Source of the DNA: Acidovorax sp. Leaf191
GTDB lineage: Bacteria; Pseudomonadota; Gammaproteobacteria; Burkholderiales; Burkholderiaceae_C
DNA: 64,000 bases
Assembly (NCBI RefSeq): GCF_001424425.1
Contig: NZ_LMPT01000001.1
Location: 732,137-796,136, forward strand
Direction: 5' to 3'
The notes beneath the pieces were generated by a model. It saw only the letters and a list, made by a program, of their open reading frames with translations, did not search any database and had not been told where the DNA came from. Position 1 is the first letter of the stretch. Every line of letters starts with the position of its first letter. Position numbers and translations under genes: made by a program. This document shows positions 52,564 to 60,951 of this stretch, piece after piece.

Positions 52564-53436
52564 ATGCTGACCATTCTTTTCGACGGCGTTGCCTACGGCA
52601 TGCTGCTGTTCATCCTGGCAGTGGGCCTGGCCGTGACCATGGGGTTGATGAACTTCATCAACCTGGCGCACGGGGCCTTTGCCATGGCGGGGGGGTACAT
52701 CACGGTGCTGCTGATGCAGCGGCTGGGTGTGCCGTTTCTGGTGTGCCTGCCCATCGCGTTTGTGGGCACGGCCTTGCTGGGGGCGGTGCTGGAGCGCACG
52801 CTGTACCGGCCGCTGTACAACAAGGCGCACCTGGACCAGGTGCTGTTCTCCATCGGGCTGGTCTTCATGGCCGTGGCCAGCGTGGACTACTTCGTGGGCT
52901 CTACGCAGCAGATCATGCAGCTGCCCGAATGGCTCAAGGGCCGCACCGAGATCGGCAGCGGCGCCTTCATGCTGGGCATGGGGCACTACCGGCTGTTCAT
53001 CATCGCGGTGTGCGCGGCGCTCACGGTGGGGCTGCAGTACGTGCTGACCAAGACGCGCTTCGGCAGCCGCCTGCGCGCGTCGGTGGACGACCAGCGCGTG
53101 GCCGCGGGCATGGGCATCAACGTGAACATCGTGTTCCTGTCCACCTTCGCGTTCGGCTCGGGCCTGGCGGGGCTGGGCGGTGCGCTGGGGGCCGAGGTGC
53201 TGGGCCTGGACCCGAGCTTTCCGCTCAAGTTCATGATCTATTTCCTGATCGTCGTGGCGGTGGGCGGCACCTCGTCCATCACCGGACCGCTGCTGGCCGC
53301 GCTGCTGCTGGGCATTGCCGACGTGGCGGGCAAGTACTACATCCCCAAGCTGGGCGCCTTCATCGTGTACAGCCTCATGATCGTGATCCTCATCTGGCGC
53401 CCGCAAGGCCTCTTCGTTCGCAAAGGAGGGAAATGA
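52564..53436 (+). CDS. livH: ABC importer permease, LivH type
   Basis: 290 residues with about eight membrane helices. The LivH pattern is clear: GVAYGMLLFILAVGLAVTMG and MNFINLAHGAFAMAGGY near the start, and the EAA-like cytoplasmic loop RASVDDQRVAAGMGINV. It is the first of four tightly packed genes (2-bp gap to the next). The upstream gap is long, so it may depend on readthrough or its own promoter. Confidence 0.9.
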   Translation: MLTILFDGVAYGMLLFILAVGLAVTMGLMNFINLAHGAFAMAGGYITVLLMQRLGVPFLVCLPIAFVGTALLGAVLERTLYRPLYNKAHLDQVLFSIGLVFMAVASVDYFVGSTQQIMQLPEWLKGRTEIGSGAFMLGMGHYRLFIIAVCAALTVGLQYVLTKTRFGSRLRASVDDQRVAAGMGINVNIVFLSTFAFGSGLAGLGGALGAEVLGLDPSFPLKFMIYFLIVVAVGGTSSITGPLLAALLLGIADVAGKYYIPKLGAFIVYSLMIVILIWRPQGLFVRKGGK

Positions 53437-53437
53437 G

Positions 53438-54433
53438 ATGAACGCTCAGACCTCCATCCTCTTGAAGGCCCGGCGCTTTCGCTGGTGGGAACCCATCTTC
53501 TGGATCCTGGCCTTCGTCGCGCCGCTTGCCCTGCCCAGCCACGCGCTCATCATCAACGAGATCGCCATCGTGGCGCTGTTCGCGATCTCGCTGGACCTGA
53601 TCCTGGGCTACACCGGCATCGTGTCGCTGGGCCACGCGGCCTTCTTCGGCATGGGCGGCTACGCGGCGGCGCTGTTCGCCAAGCATGTGATGCCCGACCC
53701 GCTGGTGGGCCTGGCGGTGGGCATTGCGGCGGCCACGGTGCTGGGGGCGGTGGCGTCGCTCACCATCATGCGCGGCACCGACCTCACGCGGCTCATGGTC
53801 ACGCTGGGCGTGGGCCTGATCATGCTGGAGCTGGCCAACAAGCTCGACTGGCTGACGGGCGGCGCCGACGGCCTGCAGGGCGTGGTGATAGGCCCGGTGC
53901 TGGGCCAGTTCGAGTTCGACCTGTATGGCCGCACGGCGGCGTGGTATTCGCTCACGGTGCTGCTGGTGTTCTTCCTCATAGCGCGGCGCATCGTGCAGTC
54001 GCCGTTCGGCGCCACGCTCAAGGCCATCCGCGACAACCGGCTGCGCGCCATGGCCATCGGCATCCCCGTCACGGCCAAGCTGGCGCAGGTGTACACGCTG
54101 GCGGCCGCGCTGGCAGGCGCTGCGGGCGCGCTGCTCACGCAGACCACGGGCTTTGCATCGCTCGACCTGTTCGAGTTCCACCGCTCGGCGGACGTGATGC
54201 TGATCCTGGTGATCGGCGGCGTGGGCTGGCTCTACGGCGGCATCCTGGGCGCCGTGGGCTTCAAGCTGCTGCAGGACGTGATCTCGTCTGTCACGCCGCA
54301 GTACTGGACGTTCTGGATCGGCCTGTTCCTGGTGGTGCTGGTGCTGGTCGGGCGCGACCGCCTGTTCCGCCCCTGGACCTGGTTCGGGGCCGGGCGCAAG
54401 CCCGGTGCCAGCTCCAGCGCGGGAGGCCATTGA
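53438..54433 (+). CDS. livM: ABC importer permease, LivM type
   Basis: 331 residues with about ten membrane helices: LILGYTGIVSLGHAAFFGMG is the LivM signature, and the EAA loop is KAIRDNRLRAMAIGIPV. AAAGGAGGG lies inside the end of the previous gene. It pairs with the LivH-type subunit to form the channel. Confidence 0.9.
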   Translation: MNAQTSILLKARRFRWWEPIFWILAFVAPLALPSHALIINEIAIVALFAISLDLILGYTGIVSLGHAAFFGMGGYAAALFAKHVMPDPLVGLAVGIAAATVLGAVASLTIMRGTDLTRLMVTLGVGLIMLELANKLDWLTGGADGLQGVVIGPVLGQFEFDLYGRTAAWYSLTVLLVFFLIARRIVQSPFGATLKAIRDNRLRAMAIGIPVTAKLAQVYTLAAALAGAAGALLTQTTGFASLDLFEFHRSADVMLILVIGGVGWLYGGILGAVGFKLLQDVISSVTPQYWTFWIGLFLVVLVLVGRDRLFRPWTWFGAGRKPGASSSAGGH

Positions 54434-54434
54434 T

Positions 54435-55208
54435 ATGAACACGACAACCTCCACCACCGTGCTGTCGGCGCAGGGCCTGGTCAAGCGCTTCGGCGGTATC
54501 ACCGCCACCAACAACGTCACGCTGGACTTGAAAAAGGGCGCACGCCACGCGCTCATCGGCCCCAACGGTGCGGGCAAGACCACGCTGATCAACCTGCTGA
54601 CCGGCGTGCTGGAGCCCACCGAAGGCGCCATCGTGCTCGAAGGCCAGGACATCTCGCGCCTGGCGCCGCACCAGCGTGTGGCGCGCGGCATGGTGCGCAC
54701 GTTCCAGATCAACCAGCTGTTCGACAGCCTCACGCCGCTGGAGACCCTGGCGCTCACCGTGTCGCAGCACCAGGGCCTGGGCGGCAAGTGGTGGCAGCCG
54801 CTGGGCGCGCGCCGCGCCGTCACCGAGCGCTGCGAGCAGCTGCTCGAGCAGTTCCACCTGACCTCGGTGATGGCCGAGGAAACGCGGGTGCTGGCCTACG
54901 GCAAGCGCCGCCTGCTGGAGATCGCCATCGCGCTGGCCTGCGAGCCGCGCGTGCTGCTGCTCGACGAGCCCGTGGCGGGCGTGCCCGCGGGCGAGCGCGA
55001 AGAACTTTTGCAAACCGTGGCGGCACTGCCCGCCGATGTCTCGGTGCTGTTGATCGAACACGACATGGACCTGGTTTTCAGCTTTGCCAACCGCATGACG
55101 GTGCTGGTCAACGGCACGGTGCTGACCGAGGGCGACCCGGACACGATTGCCAACGACCCGCAGGTGAGGGCGGTGTATCTCGGCCATGGGGAGGACGCCC
55201 ATGTCTAA
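54435..55208 (+). CDS. livG: ABC importer ATPase, LivG type
   Basis: 257 residues. Walker A GPNGAGKTT, a modified signature region (LAYGKRRLLEIAIALA in place of LSGGQ, as in LivG proteins), Walker B VLLLDEPVAG and switch His in LLIEHDMD. It starts immediately after LivM and overlaps the next gene by 8 bases. Confidence 0.92.
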   Translation: MNTTTSTTVLSAQGLVKRFGGITATNNVTLDLKKGARHALIGPNGAGKTTLINLLTGVLEPTEGAIVLEGQDISRLAPHQRVARGMVRTFQINQLFDSLTPLETLALTVSQHQGLGGKWWQPLGARRAVTERCEQLLEQFHLTSVMAEETRVLAYGKRRLLEIAIALACEPRVLLLDEPVAGVPAGEREELLQTVAALPADVSVLLIEHDMDLVFSFANRMTVLVNGTVLTEGDPDTIANDPQVRAVYLGHGEDAHV

Positions 55209-55932
55209 GACCGAGCTGCTTCGCATCGAGGGCTTGAGCGCGGGCTACGGCGAAGCCGTGGTGCTGCAAGGCATCTCCCTGTCGCTGGCCGAAGGCGACA
55301 CCCTGGCCCTGCTGGGCCGCAACGGCACGGGCAAGACCACGCTCATCAACACGCTGGCAGGCGCCACGCGCCAGCACGGCGGCGCGGTGATGCTCGGCGG
55401 CGCGGCGCTGCACAAGCTGCCCTCGCACGAGCGGGCGGGCGCCGGCATCGGCTGGGTGCCGCAGGAGCGCAACATCTTCAAGTCGCTCACCGTGCACGAG
55501 AACCTCACGGCCGTGGCGCGCCCCGGCCGCAAGGGCTCCACCGCGCGCCCATGGACGCCCGAGCGGGTGTACGAGATGTTCCCGCGGCTGGCAGAACGCA
55601 AGACCAACCTGGGCACGCAGCTGTCGGGCGGCGAGCAGCAGATGCTGGCCGTGGGCCGCGCGCTGGTGCTCAACCCGCGCCTCTTGCTGCTGGACGAGCC
55701 GCTCGAAGGCCTGGCGCCCATCATCGTGGAAGAGCTGCTGCGCGCCATCCGCCGCATCACGCGCGAAGAAGGCCTGTCGGCCATCATCGTGGAGCAGCAC
55801 CCGCAGGCCATCCTGGTCATCTCGGACCAGGCCGCCGTGCTGGACCGGGGCACGGTGGTGCACGCGGGCACAGCGGCAGAGCTGAGCGCGCAGCCCGCGC
55901 TGCTGGACCGCCTGCTGGGCGTGTCGCGCTGA
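55201..55932 (+). CDS. livF: ABC importer ATPase, LivF type
   Basis: 243 residues. Walker A GRNGTGKTT, signature LSGGEQQM, Walker B LLLDEPLEG and a later EQH switch region. The second ATPase of the importer, coupled to livG by overlap. The TctC gene follows within 13 bp, so it likely shares the transcript. Confidence 0.92.
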   Translation: MSKTELLRIEGLSAGYGEAVVLQGISLSLAEGDTLALLGRNGTGKTTLINTLAGATRQHGGAVMLGGAALHKLPSHERAGAGIGWVPQERNIFKSLTVHENLTAVARPGRKGSTARPWTPERVYEMFPRLAERKTNLGTQLSGGEQQMLAVGRALVLNPRLLLLDEPLEGLAPIIVEELLRAIRRITREEGLSAIIVEQHPQAILVISDQAAVLDRGTVVHAGTAAELSAQPALLDRLLGVSR

Positions 55933-55945
55933 CAGGGGCCAAGGC

Positions 55946-56932
55946 ATGCGCATGAACCTCACCATCCACCGCAGAACCCTCCTGGCCCTGGCCGCCGTGT
56001 GGGGCGCGGCCGCCGCCCACGCGCAGCCCGCGTTCCCCTCGCGCCCGATCCGCATCGTGGTGCCCAATGCGGCGGGCGGCGCGGCCGACATCACCGCGCG
56101 CACGGTGGGCCAGAAGATCGCGGGCCCGCTGGGGCAAAGCGTGGTGATCGAGAACAAACCCAGCGCGGGCGGCGTGGTGGCCGGCGAGCAGGTCGCACGC
56201 GCCGAGCCCGACGGGCACACGCTGCTGCTCATCAGCAGCGGCACCGCGGTGAGCGCCGCGCTGTTCAATACGCTGCCGTTCGACACGCTGAAGGACTTCG
56301 TGCCGGTGTCGCTGCTGGCCACGTTCGACCTGGCCATCGTCGTGCGTGAAGGCGGGCGCTTCGGCACCCTGGCAGAGCTGCTGGCCTATGGCCGCGCGAA
56401 CCCGGGCAAGCTCAACATCGGCACGCCGCAGATCGGCACCACGCAGAACCTGGCGGCCGAACTCTTCAAGGTGACCGCCGGCATCGACGCCCAGGTGGTG
56501 CCCTTCAACGGCACGCCGCCGGTCATCACCGCACTGCGCGGCGGCGAGATCGACGCCATGGTGGACATCCTCGGCGGGCTGATGCCGCAGATCGGCTCCA
56601 GGGCCCTGCGCCCGCTGGCGGTGCTGGGCGCCCAGCGCGCGCCGCAGCTGCCCGACGTGCCCACGGTGCGCGACAGCGGCGGCCCCCTGGCCGGCTTCAA
56701 CGTCACGTCCTGGAACGGCCTGGCCGTGCCCGCACGCACCCCGCCCGCCGTGGTGGAGCGCCTGTCGCGCGAGGTGCAGTCGGCCCTGGCCCAGCCCGAC
56801 GTGAAAAAGCGCCTGCTGGAGCTGAACCTGCAGGCCCAGGGCAGCACGCCCTCGCAGGCCGCCGAACACCTGGCAGCCGATGTGCGGCGCTGGGGCGATG
56901 TGATCACGCGGGCCAAGATCGCGCGGCATTAG
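55946..56932 (+). CDS. TctC-family periplasmic binding protein (Bug type)
   Basis: 328 residues. Signal peptide ending AHAQP (about residue 25), then FPSRPIRIVVPNAAGGAADI, the Bug/TctC hallmark with the ligand loop. Such proteins are hugely expanded in Burkholderiales and bind carboxylates or aromatic acids. No TctA/TctB membrane genes are near, so it is an orphan binding protein. Its position at the end of the importer operon suggests an aromatic ligand (inference). A second ATG two codons on is possible. Confidence 0.85.
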   Translation: MRMNLTIHRRTLLALAAVWGAAAAHAQPAFPSRPIRIVVPNAAGGAADITARTVGQKIAGPLGQSVVIENKPSAGGVVAGEQVARAEPDGHTLLLISSGTAVSAALFNTLPFDTLKDFVPVSLLATFDLAIVVREGGRFGTLAELLAYGRANPGKLNIGTPQIGTTQNLAAELFKVTAGIDAQVVPFNGTPPVITALRGGEIDAMVDILGGLMPQIGSRALRPLAVLGAQRAPQLPDVPTVRDSGGPLAGFNVTSWNGLAVPARTPPAVVERLSREVQSALAQPDVKKRLLELNLQAQGSTPSQAAEHLAADVRRWGDVITRAKIARH

Positions 56933-57013
56933 GCAGGGTTCGCGTTCAATCAGCCGGTCCGATACCGGTCGGGCTGACTGCCCCCGTACCGCACCCCTTT
57001 ACCGCACCCCTTG

Positions 57014-57073
57014 CCGTTCGGGCTGAGCTTGTCGAAGCCTGGTGCCGCGCTTCGACAGGCTCAGCATGAACGG
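57014..57073. repeat. Inverted pair of GTTCGGGCTGAG-type repeats
   Basis: Left arm 57014-57039 and right arm 57049-57073 are nearly complementary over 25 bases (CCGTTCGGGCTGAGCTTGTC against its complement GACAGGCTCAGCATGAACGG), leaving a short loop. It lies between two convergent genes and could terminate both. Confidence 0.75.
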
Positions 57074-57126
57074 TAGGAGGTGAACCGTTTTTCTCCTTCC
57101 ATAAGCAGCGTGATACCCGGCGACGT

Positions 57127-58047
57127 TCACGGGTGCTCGAACACCAGCGGCACCGTGCGCTGGATCAGCTCCAGCGCCGCTTTCTGCACCTGCGTGGCCG
57201 GCCGCTGCAGGCTGGTCGCCAGCGACAGCGCGATGCGCAGCGGCGGCTTGCCCGGCGTGCCGATGACCTGGGCCGTGTAGGCCGAAGGCCGGGGCGAGTT
57301 GAGCAGCGCGTTGCGCGAGAGGATGGCGCAGCCCGCGCCGTCGGCCACCAGGTCCAGGATGGCGGAGACGCCGTCGATCTCCAGCGCCACCTCAGGGCGG
57401 CAGCCGATGTTGGCCATCTCCGATTCCACATGCATGCGGATCGCGTTGGGCCGCGACGGGATGATCAGCGGCAGCCGCGCCACCTCGGCCAGCGGGATGG
57501 GGCCGGGCGGCGGGTCTTCGGCCAGGCCGGGCGGGCGCACGCGCACCAGCACCAGGTCTTCGTCGATGAGGTGCGCCACATCGATGTCGCGCGAGGGCTG
57601 GGCGTTGTAGAGCACCACGATGTCCAGGCGCCCGCTGACCAGGCCTTCCAGAATCGCGCCCGACAGCCCCTCGCTGATGGACAGGCGCGCCTCGGGCAGC
57701 TCCTGGCGGAAGGCGCGGGTCAGCGGCACCGTCATCACCCGCGCCACGCTGTTGGGCAGGCCGATGGCCACGCGGCCCGACAGCCCGCCGCGCATGCGGT
57801 CCATGTCCTCCCGCGCCCGCGCCATCTGGTGCAGGATGCCGCGCCCGTGCTCCACCAGCAGCTTGCCCGCTTCGGTGGGCGTGGCGCCCCGGCCATTGCG
57901 CACCAGCAGGTTCTGGCGCAGCTCCACCTCCAGCAGGCGGATCTGGCGGCTCAGCGCCGACTGCGCCACGTCCAGCGCCGCGGCCGCGCGGGTGAAGCTG
58001 CCGAGCTCCGCCACGCGCACAAAGTATTCCAGCTGCTTGAGGTCCAT
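57127..58047 (-). CDS. LysR-type regulator, likely of the protocatechuate operon
   Basis: 306 residues; winged helix YFVRVAELGSFTRAAAALDVAQSALSRQ-type and a substrate-binding domain of the CbbR/Nac-like branch (LPNSVARVMTVPLTRAF). It is divergent from the protocatechuate 4,5-cleavage genes. The Comamonas pmd operon is activated by a LysR protein (PmdR), and position makes this the counterpart, but orthology is not proven here. Confidence 0.8.
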   Translation of the reverse strand: MDLKQLEYFVRVAELGSFTRAAAALDVAQSALSRQIRLLEVELRQNLLVRNGRGATPTEAGKLLVEHGRGILHQMARAREDMDRMRGGLSGRVAIGLPNSVARVMTVPLTRAFRQELPEARLSISEGLSGAILEGLVSGRLDIVVLYNAQPSRDIDVAHLIDEDLVLVRVRPPGLAEDPPPGPIPLAEVARLPLIIPSRPNAIRMHVESEMANIGCRPEVALEIDGVSAILDLVADGAGCAILSRNALLNSPRPSAYTAQVIGTPGKPPLRIALSLATSLQRPATQVQKAALELIQRTVPLVFEHP

Positions 58048-58086
58048 CGGAGAGGCGCGAAGCGGGGGCTCGGCAAAAGTGTTTCC

Positions 58087-58105
58087 TATCGGTAAATGAT
58101 ATACC
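58087..58105. promoter_or_regulatory. LysR site candidate
   Basis: Two overlapping dyads, TATC-N7-GATA (58087-58101) and GGTA-N7-TACC (58091-58105), 40 bp upstream of the LysR start in the divergent gap. Confidence 0.4.
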
Positions 58106-58232
58106 TGCTAGACGGTGTAGCTACTTTTTGTATAGCTCGGCTTCGCCCAGAATCCGGCCTAGACAGCGCTCCAAGGCTCCGTGCGGGCTGGGCGCCCTGG
58201 CCCTTTTGTCTGCCTTTCACCTTCACGCCACC

Positions 58233-58922
58233 ATGCCCCAACACCTTCGCGGAATCTCGTCCATGGCCACCCGCCAGGTGTTGGCCGAGCTGACTGCGGG
58301 CTTCGAGCAGGCCACGGGCCACCGCGCCAGCATCGAGGCCGTGGGCGGTGTGGACGCCGCCCAGCGCGTGAGGGCCGGCGAGGCCTTCGACGTGGTGGTG
58401 CTCGCGGCCGATGCCATCGCCAAGCTGCTGGCCGCGGGCTGCATCGTGCCCGGCAGCGTGGTCGACCTGGTGCATTCGGGCGTGGCGGTGGCCGTGCCCG
58501 CCGGTGCGCCGCAGCCGGACATCGGCTCCGAAGACGCCGTGCGCCAGGCCGTGCTGGCCGCGCGCAGCATCAGCTACTCCACCGGCCCGAGCGGCGTGGC
58601 GCTGGCAAAGCTGTTCGAACGCTGGGGCATCGCCGGCGAGATCGCGGGCCGCATGGTGCAGGCACCGCCCGGCGTGCCCGTGGGCTCGCTGGTGGCCAAG
58701 GGCGAGGTGGCGCTGGGTTTTCAGCAATTGAGCGAGCTGCTGCACGTGCAAGGCATCGCCATCGTCGGGCCGCTGCCGCCCGCCATCCAGATCACGACCA
58801 CGTTCTCCGCCGGCATCGGCGCGCAGTCGCAGCAGGCCGATGCCGCCCGCGAACTGCTGGCCTACATGGCGTCGCCGCAAGCCGCGGACGCCAAGCATAG
58901 GCAGGGCATGAGCCCCGCGTGA
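58233..58922 (+). CDS. ModA-like substrate-binding-fold protein, no signal peptide
   Basis: 229 residues related to molybdate-binding ModA proteins (LAELTAGFEQATGHRASIEAV, FDVVVLAADAIAKLL, SYSTGPSGVALAKLFERWG). Starting at the ATG 58233 there is no signal peptide; the upstream open frame has a hydrophobic patch but a poor start context. If cytoplasmic, it is not a classical importer subunit and might sense or tautomerise an intermediate (speculation). It is first in the operon, 58 bp before the hydratase gene. Confidence 0.6.
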   Translation: MPQHLRGISSMATRQVLAELTAGFEQATGHRASIEAVGGVDAAQRVRAGEAFDVVVLAADAIAKLLAAGCIVPGSVVDLVHSGVAVAVPAGAPQPDIGSEDAVRQAVLAARSISYSTGPSGVALAKLFERWGIAGEIAGRMVQAPPGVPVGSLVAKGEVALGFQQLSELLHVQGIAIVGPLPPAIQITTTFSAGIGAQSQQADAARELLAYMASPQAADAKHRQGMSPA

Positions 58923-58980
58923 CCGGCCTGCGCCACAGCACAAGCACTTCGACAAGAACATCTTTCAGGAGCAACACCCC

Positions 58981-60015
58981 ATGAGCCTCATCATCGACTG
59001 CCACGGCCACTACACCACGGCCCCCAAGGCGCTGGAGAACTGGCGCAACGCGCAGATCGCCGGCATCAAGGACCCCGCCCAGATGCCCAAGGTGGCAGAC
59101 CTGACCATCAGCGACGACGAACTGCGCGAGTCCATCGAGACCAACCAGCTCAAGCTGATGAAGGAGCGCGGCAGCGACATCACGCTGTTCAGCCCGCGCG
59201 CGAGCTTCATGGCCCACCACATCGGCGACTTCGAGGTGTCCAGCACCTGGGCCGCCATCTGCAACGAGCTGTGCTATCGGGTCTCCACGCTGTTCCCCGA
59301 CCACTTCGTGCCCGTGGCCATGCTGCCGCAAAGCCCCGGCGTGGACCCCGCCACCTGCATCCCCGAGCTCGAAAAGTGCGTGCATGAATACGGCGCCGTG
59401 GGCATCAACCTGAACCCCGACCCCTCGGGCGGGCACTGGACCAGCCCGCCGCTGACCGACAAGCACTGGTACCCCATCTACGAAAAGATGGTGGAGTACG
59501 ACCTGCCCGCCATGATCCACGTGAGCACCAGCTGCAACGCGTGCTTTCACACCACGGGCGCGCACTACCTGAACGCCGACACCACGGCCTTCATGCAGCT
59601 GATCCAGGGCGACTTGTTCAAGGACTTCCCCACGCTCAGGTTCTTGATCCCGCACGGCGGCGGCGCGGTGCCCTACCACTGGGGCCGGTTCCGGGGCCTG
59701 GCGCAGGAGATGAAGAAGCCGCTGCTGGACGACCACCTGATGAACAACGTGTTCTTCGACACCTGCGTCTACCACCAGCCCGGCATCGATTTGCTGAACA
59801 CGGTGATCCCGGTGAAGAACGTGCTGTTCGCCAGCGAGATGATCGGCGCGGTGCGCGGCATCGACCCCACCACCGGCAACTACTACGACGACACCAAGCG
59901 CTACATCGAGGCCAGCAAGATCCTGAGCGCGGACGACAAGCACCAGATCTACGAAGGCAATGTGCGCCGCGTGTTCCCGCGCCTGGATGCGCGCCTGAAG
60001 GCCAAGGGGCTGTGA
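58981..60015 (+). CDS. pmdE: 4-oxalomesaconate hydratase (LigJ/PmdE)
   Basis: 344 residues of the amidohydrolase superfamily, cog2159 branch. The zinc-binding HxH is in DCHGHYT near the N-terminus, and the barrel continues with MIHVST, FLIPHGGGAVPYHWGRF and the late Glu/Asp region LFASEMIGAVRGID. In the 4,5-cleavage path it adds water to 4-oxalomesaconate to give 4-carboxy-4-hydroxy-2-oxoadipate (CHA). CAGGAGCAACACCCC precedes the ATG. The following aldolase gene supports the call. Confidence 0.9.
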   Translation: MSLIIDCHGHYTTAPKALENWRNAQIAGIKDPAQMPKVADLTISDDELRESIETNQLKLMKERGSDITLFSPRASFMAHHIGDFEVSSTWAAICNELCYRVSTLFPDHFVPVAMLPQSPGVDPATCIPELEKCVHEYGAVGINLNPDPSGGHWTSPPLTDKHWYPIYEKMVEYDLPAMIHVSTSCNACFHTTGAHYLNADTTAFMQLIQGDLFKDFPTLRFLIPHGGGAVPYHWGRFRGLAQEMKKPLLDDHLMNNVFFDTCVYHQPGIDLLNTVIPVKNVLFASEMIGAVRGIDPTTGNYYDDTKRYIEASKILSADDKHQIYEGNVRRVFPRLDARLKAKGL

Positions 60016-60049
60016 CCTTGCTGCCGGCCTAGATGACCCCCAACCCCGG

Positions 60050-60110
60050 CCGTTCACGCCGAGTCTGTCGAAGCGCGGCACCAGGCTTCGACAAGCTCAG
60101 CCCGAACGGT
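60050..60110. repeat. Inverted pair of GTTCGGGCTGAG-type repeats inside the operon
   Basis: Left arm 60050-60075 (diverged: CCGTTCACGCCGAGTCTGTC) and right arm 60085-60109, complementary apart from a few bases. It sits between pmdE and pmdF. Confidence 0.7.
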
Positions 60111-60176
60111 GGAGGGTGATCGAACGCCGTGCGCTCAAAGATCCAACACCACCCACACAAACGAAGAGAGACCACC

Positions 60177-60860
60177 ATGTACGAACTAGGCGTTGTCTAC
60201 CGCAACATCACCCGCGCTGACCGCGCGGCCGCCGACGGCCTGGCCGCTTTGGGCTCGGCCACCGTGCACGAGGCCATGGGCCGCGTCGGCCTGCTCAAGC
60301 CCTACATGCGCCCCATCTACGGCGGCCAGCAGATCAGCGGCACGGCCGTGACCGTGCTGCTGCAGCCGGGCGACAACTGGATGCTGCACGTGGCGGCCGA
60401 GCAGATCCAGCCCGGCGACGTGGTGGTGGCGGGGGTCACGTCCGAGTGCACCGACGGCTACTTCGGCGACCTGCTCGCCACCTCCTTCCAGTCGCGCGGT
60501 GCGCGTGCGCTCATCATCGACGCCGGCGTGCGCGACGTGAAGACGCTGCAGGAGATGAACTTCCCCGTGTGGAGCCGCGCCATCAGCAGCAAGGGCACGA
60601 TCAAGGCCACGCTGGGCTCGGTGAACATCCCCGTGGTGTGCGCCGGTGCGCTCGTCACGCCGGGCGACGTGATCGTGGCCGATGACGACGGCGTGGTCTG
60701 CGTGCCCGCCGCCCGTGCGGCCGAGACGCTGGCCGCCGCGCAAAAGCGCGAGAGCTTCGAGGGCGAGAAACGCGCCAAGCTGGCCTCGGGCGTGCTGGGC
60801 CTGGACATGTACAACATGCGCCCCGGCCTGGAGAAGGCGGGCCTCAGGTACATCGACTAG
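60177..60860 (+). CDS. pmdF: CHA aldolase / oxaloacetate decarboxylase (LigK/PmdF)
   Basis: 227 residues of the RraA-like class II pyruvate aldolase family. Signatures: [30 protein letters not shown], and the catalytic Arg-Asp in [10 protein letters not shown] with [15 protein letters not shown]. It splits CHA into pyruvate and oxaloacetate, the last step of the path. The ATG at 60177 starts the family sequence [11 protein letters not shown]; the weak GAAGAGAG precedes it. Confidence 0.92.
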   Translation: MYELGVVYRNITRADRAAADGLAALGSATVHEAMGRVGLLKPYMRPIYGGQQISGTAVTVLLQPGDNWMLHVAAEQIQPGDVVVAGVTSECTDGYFGDLLATSFQSRGARALIIDAGVRDVKTLQEMNFPVWSRAISSKGTIKATLGSVNIPVVCAGALVTPGDVIVADDDGVVCVPAARAAETLAAAQKRESFEGEKRAKLASGVLGLDMYNMRPGLEKAGLRYID

Positions 60861-60880
60861 ATCAGGCAGCCTTGAATATT

Positions 60881-60945
60881 TCAGGCCTCTACCGCTTGCC
60901 TGGCAAGCGGTAGCAGCTATCGAATTTATAGCATTTGTTTTTTTG
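60881..60945. repeat. Dispersed intergenic palindrome, copy 7 (reverse)
   Basis: The strongest member: CTACCGCTTGCC (60889-60900), one base, GGCAAGCGGTAG (60902-60913). Flanks read GGCCT before and AGCTAT after, the mirror image of the other copies. It lies between pmdF and the TctC gene and could reduce readthrough. Confidence 0.75.
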
Positions 60946-60951
60946 CATTCC

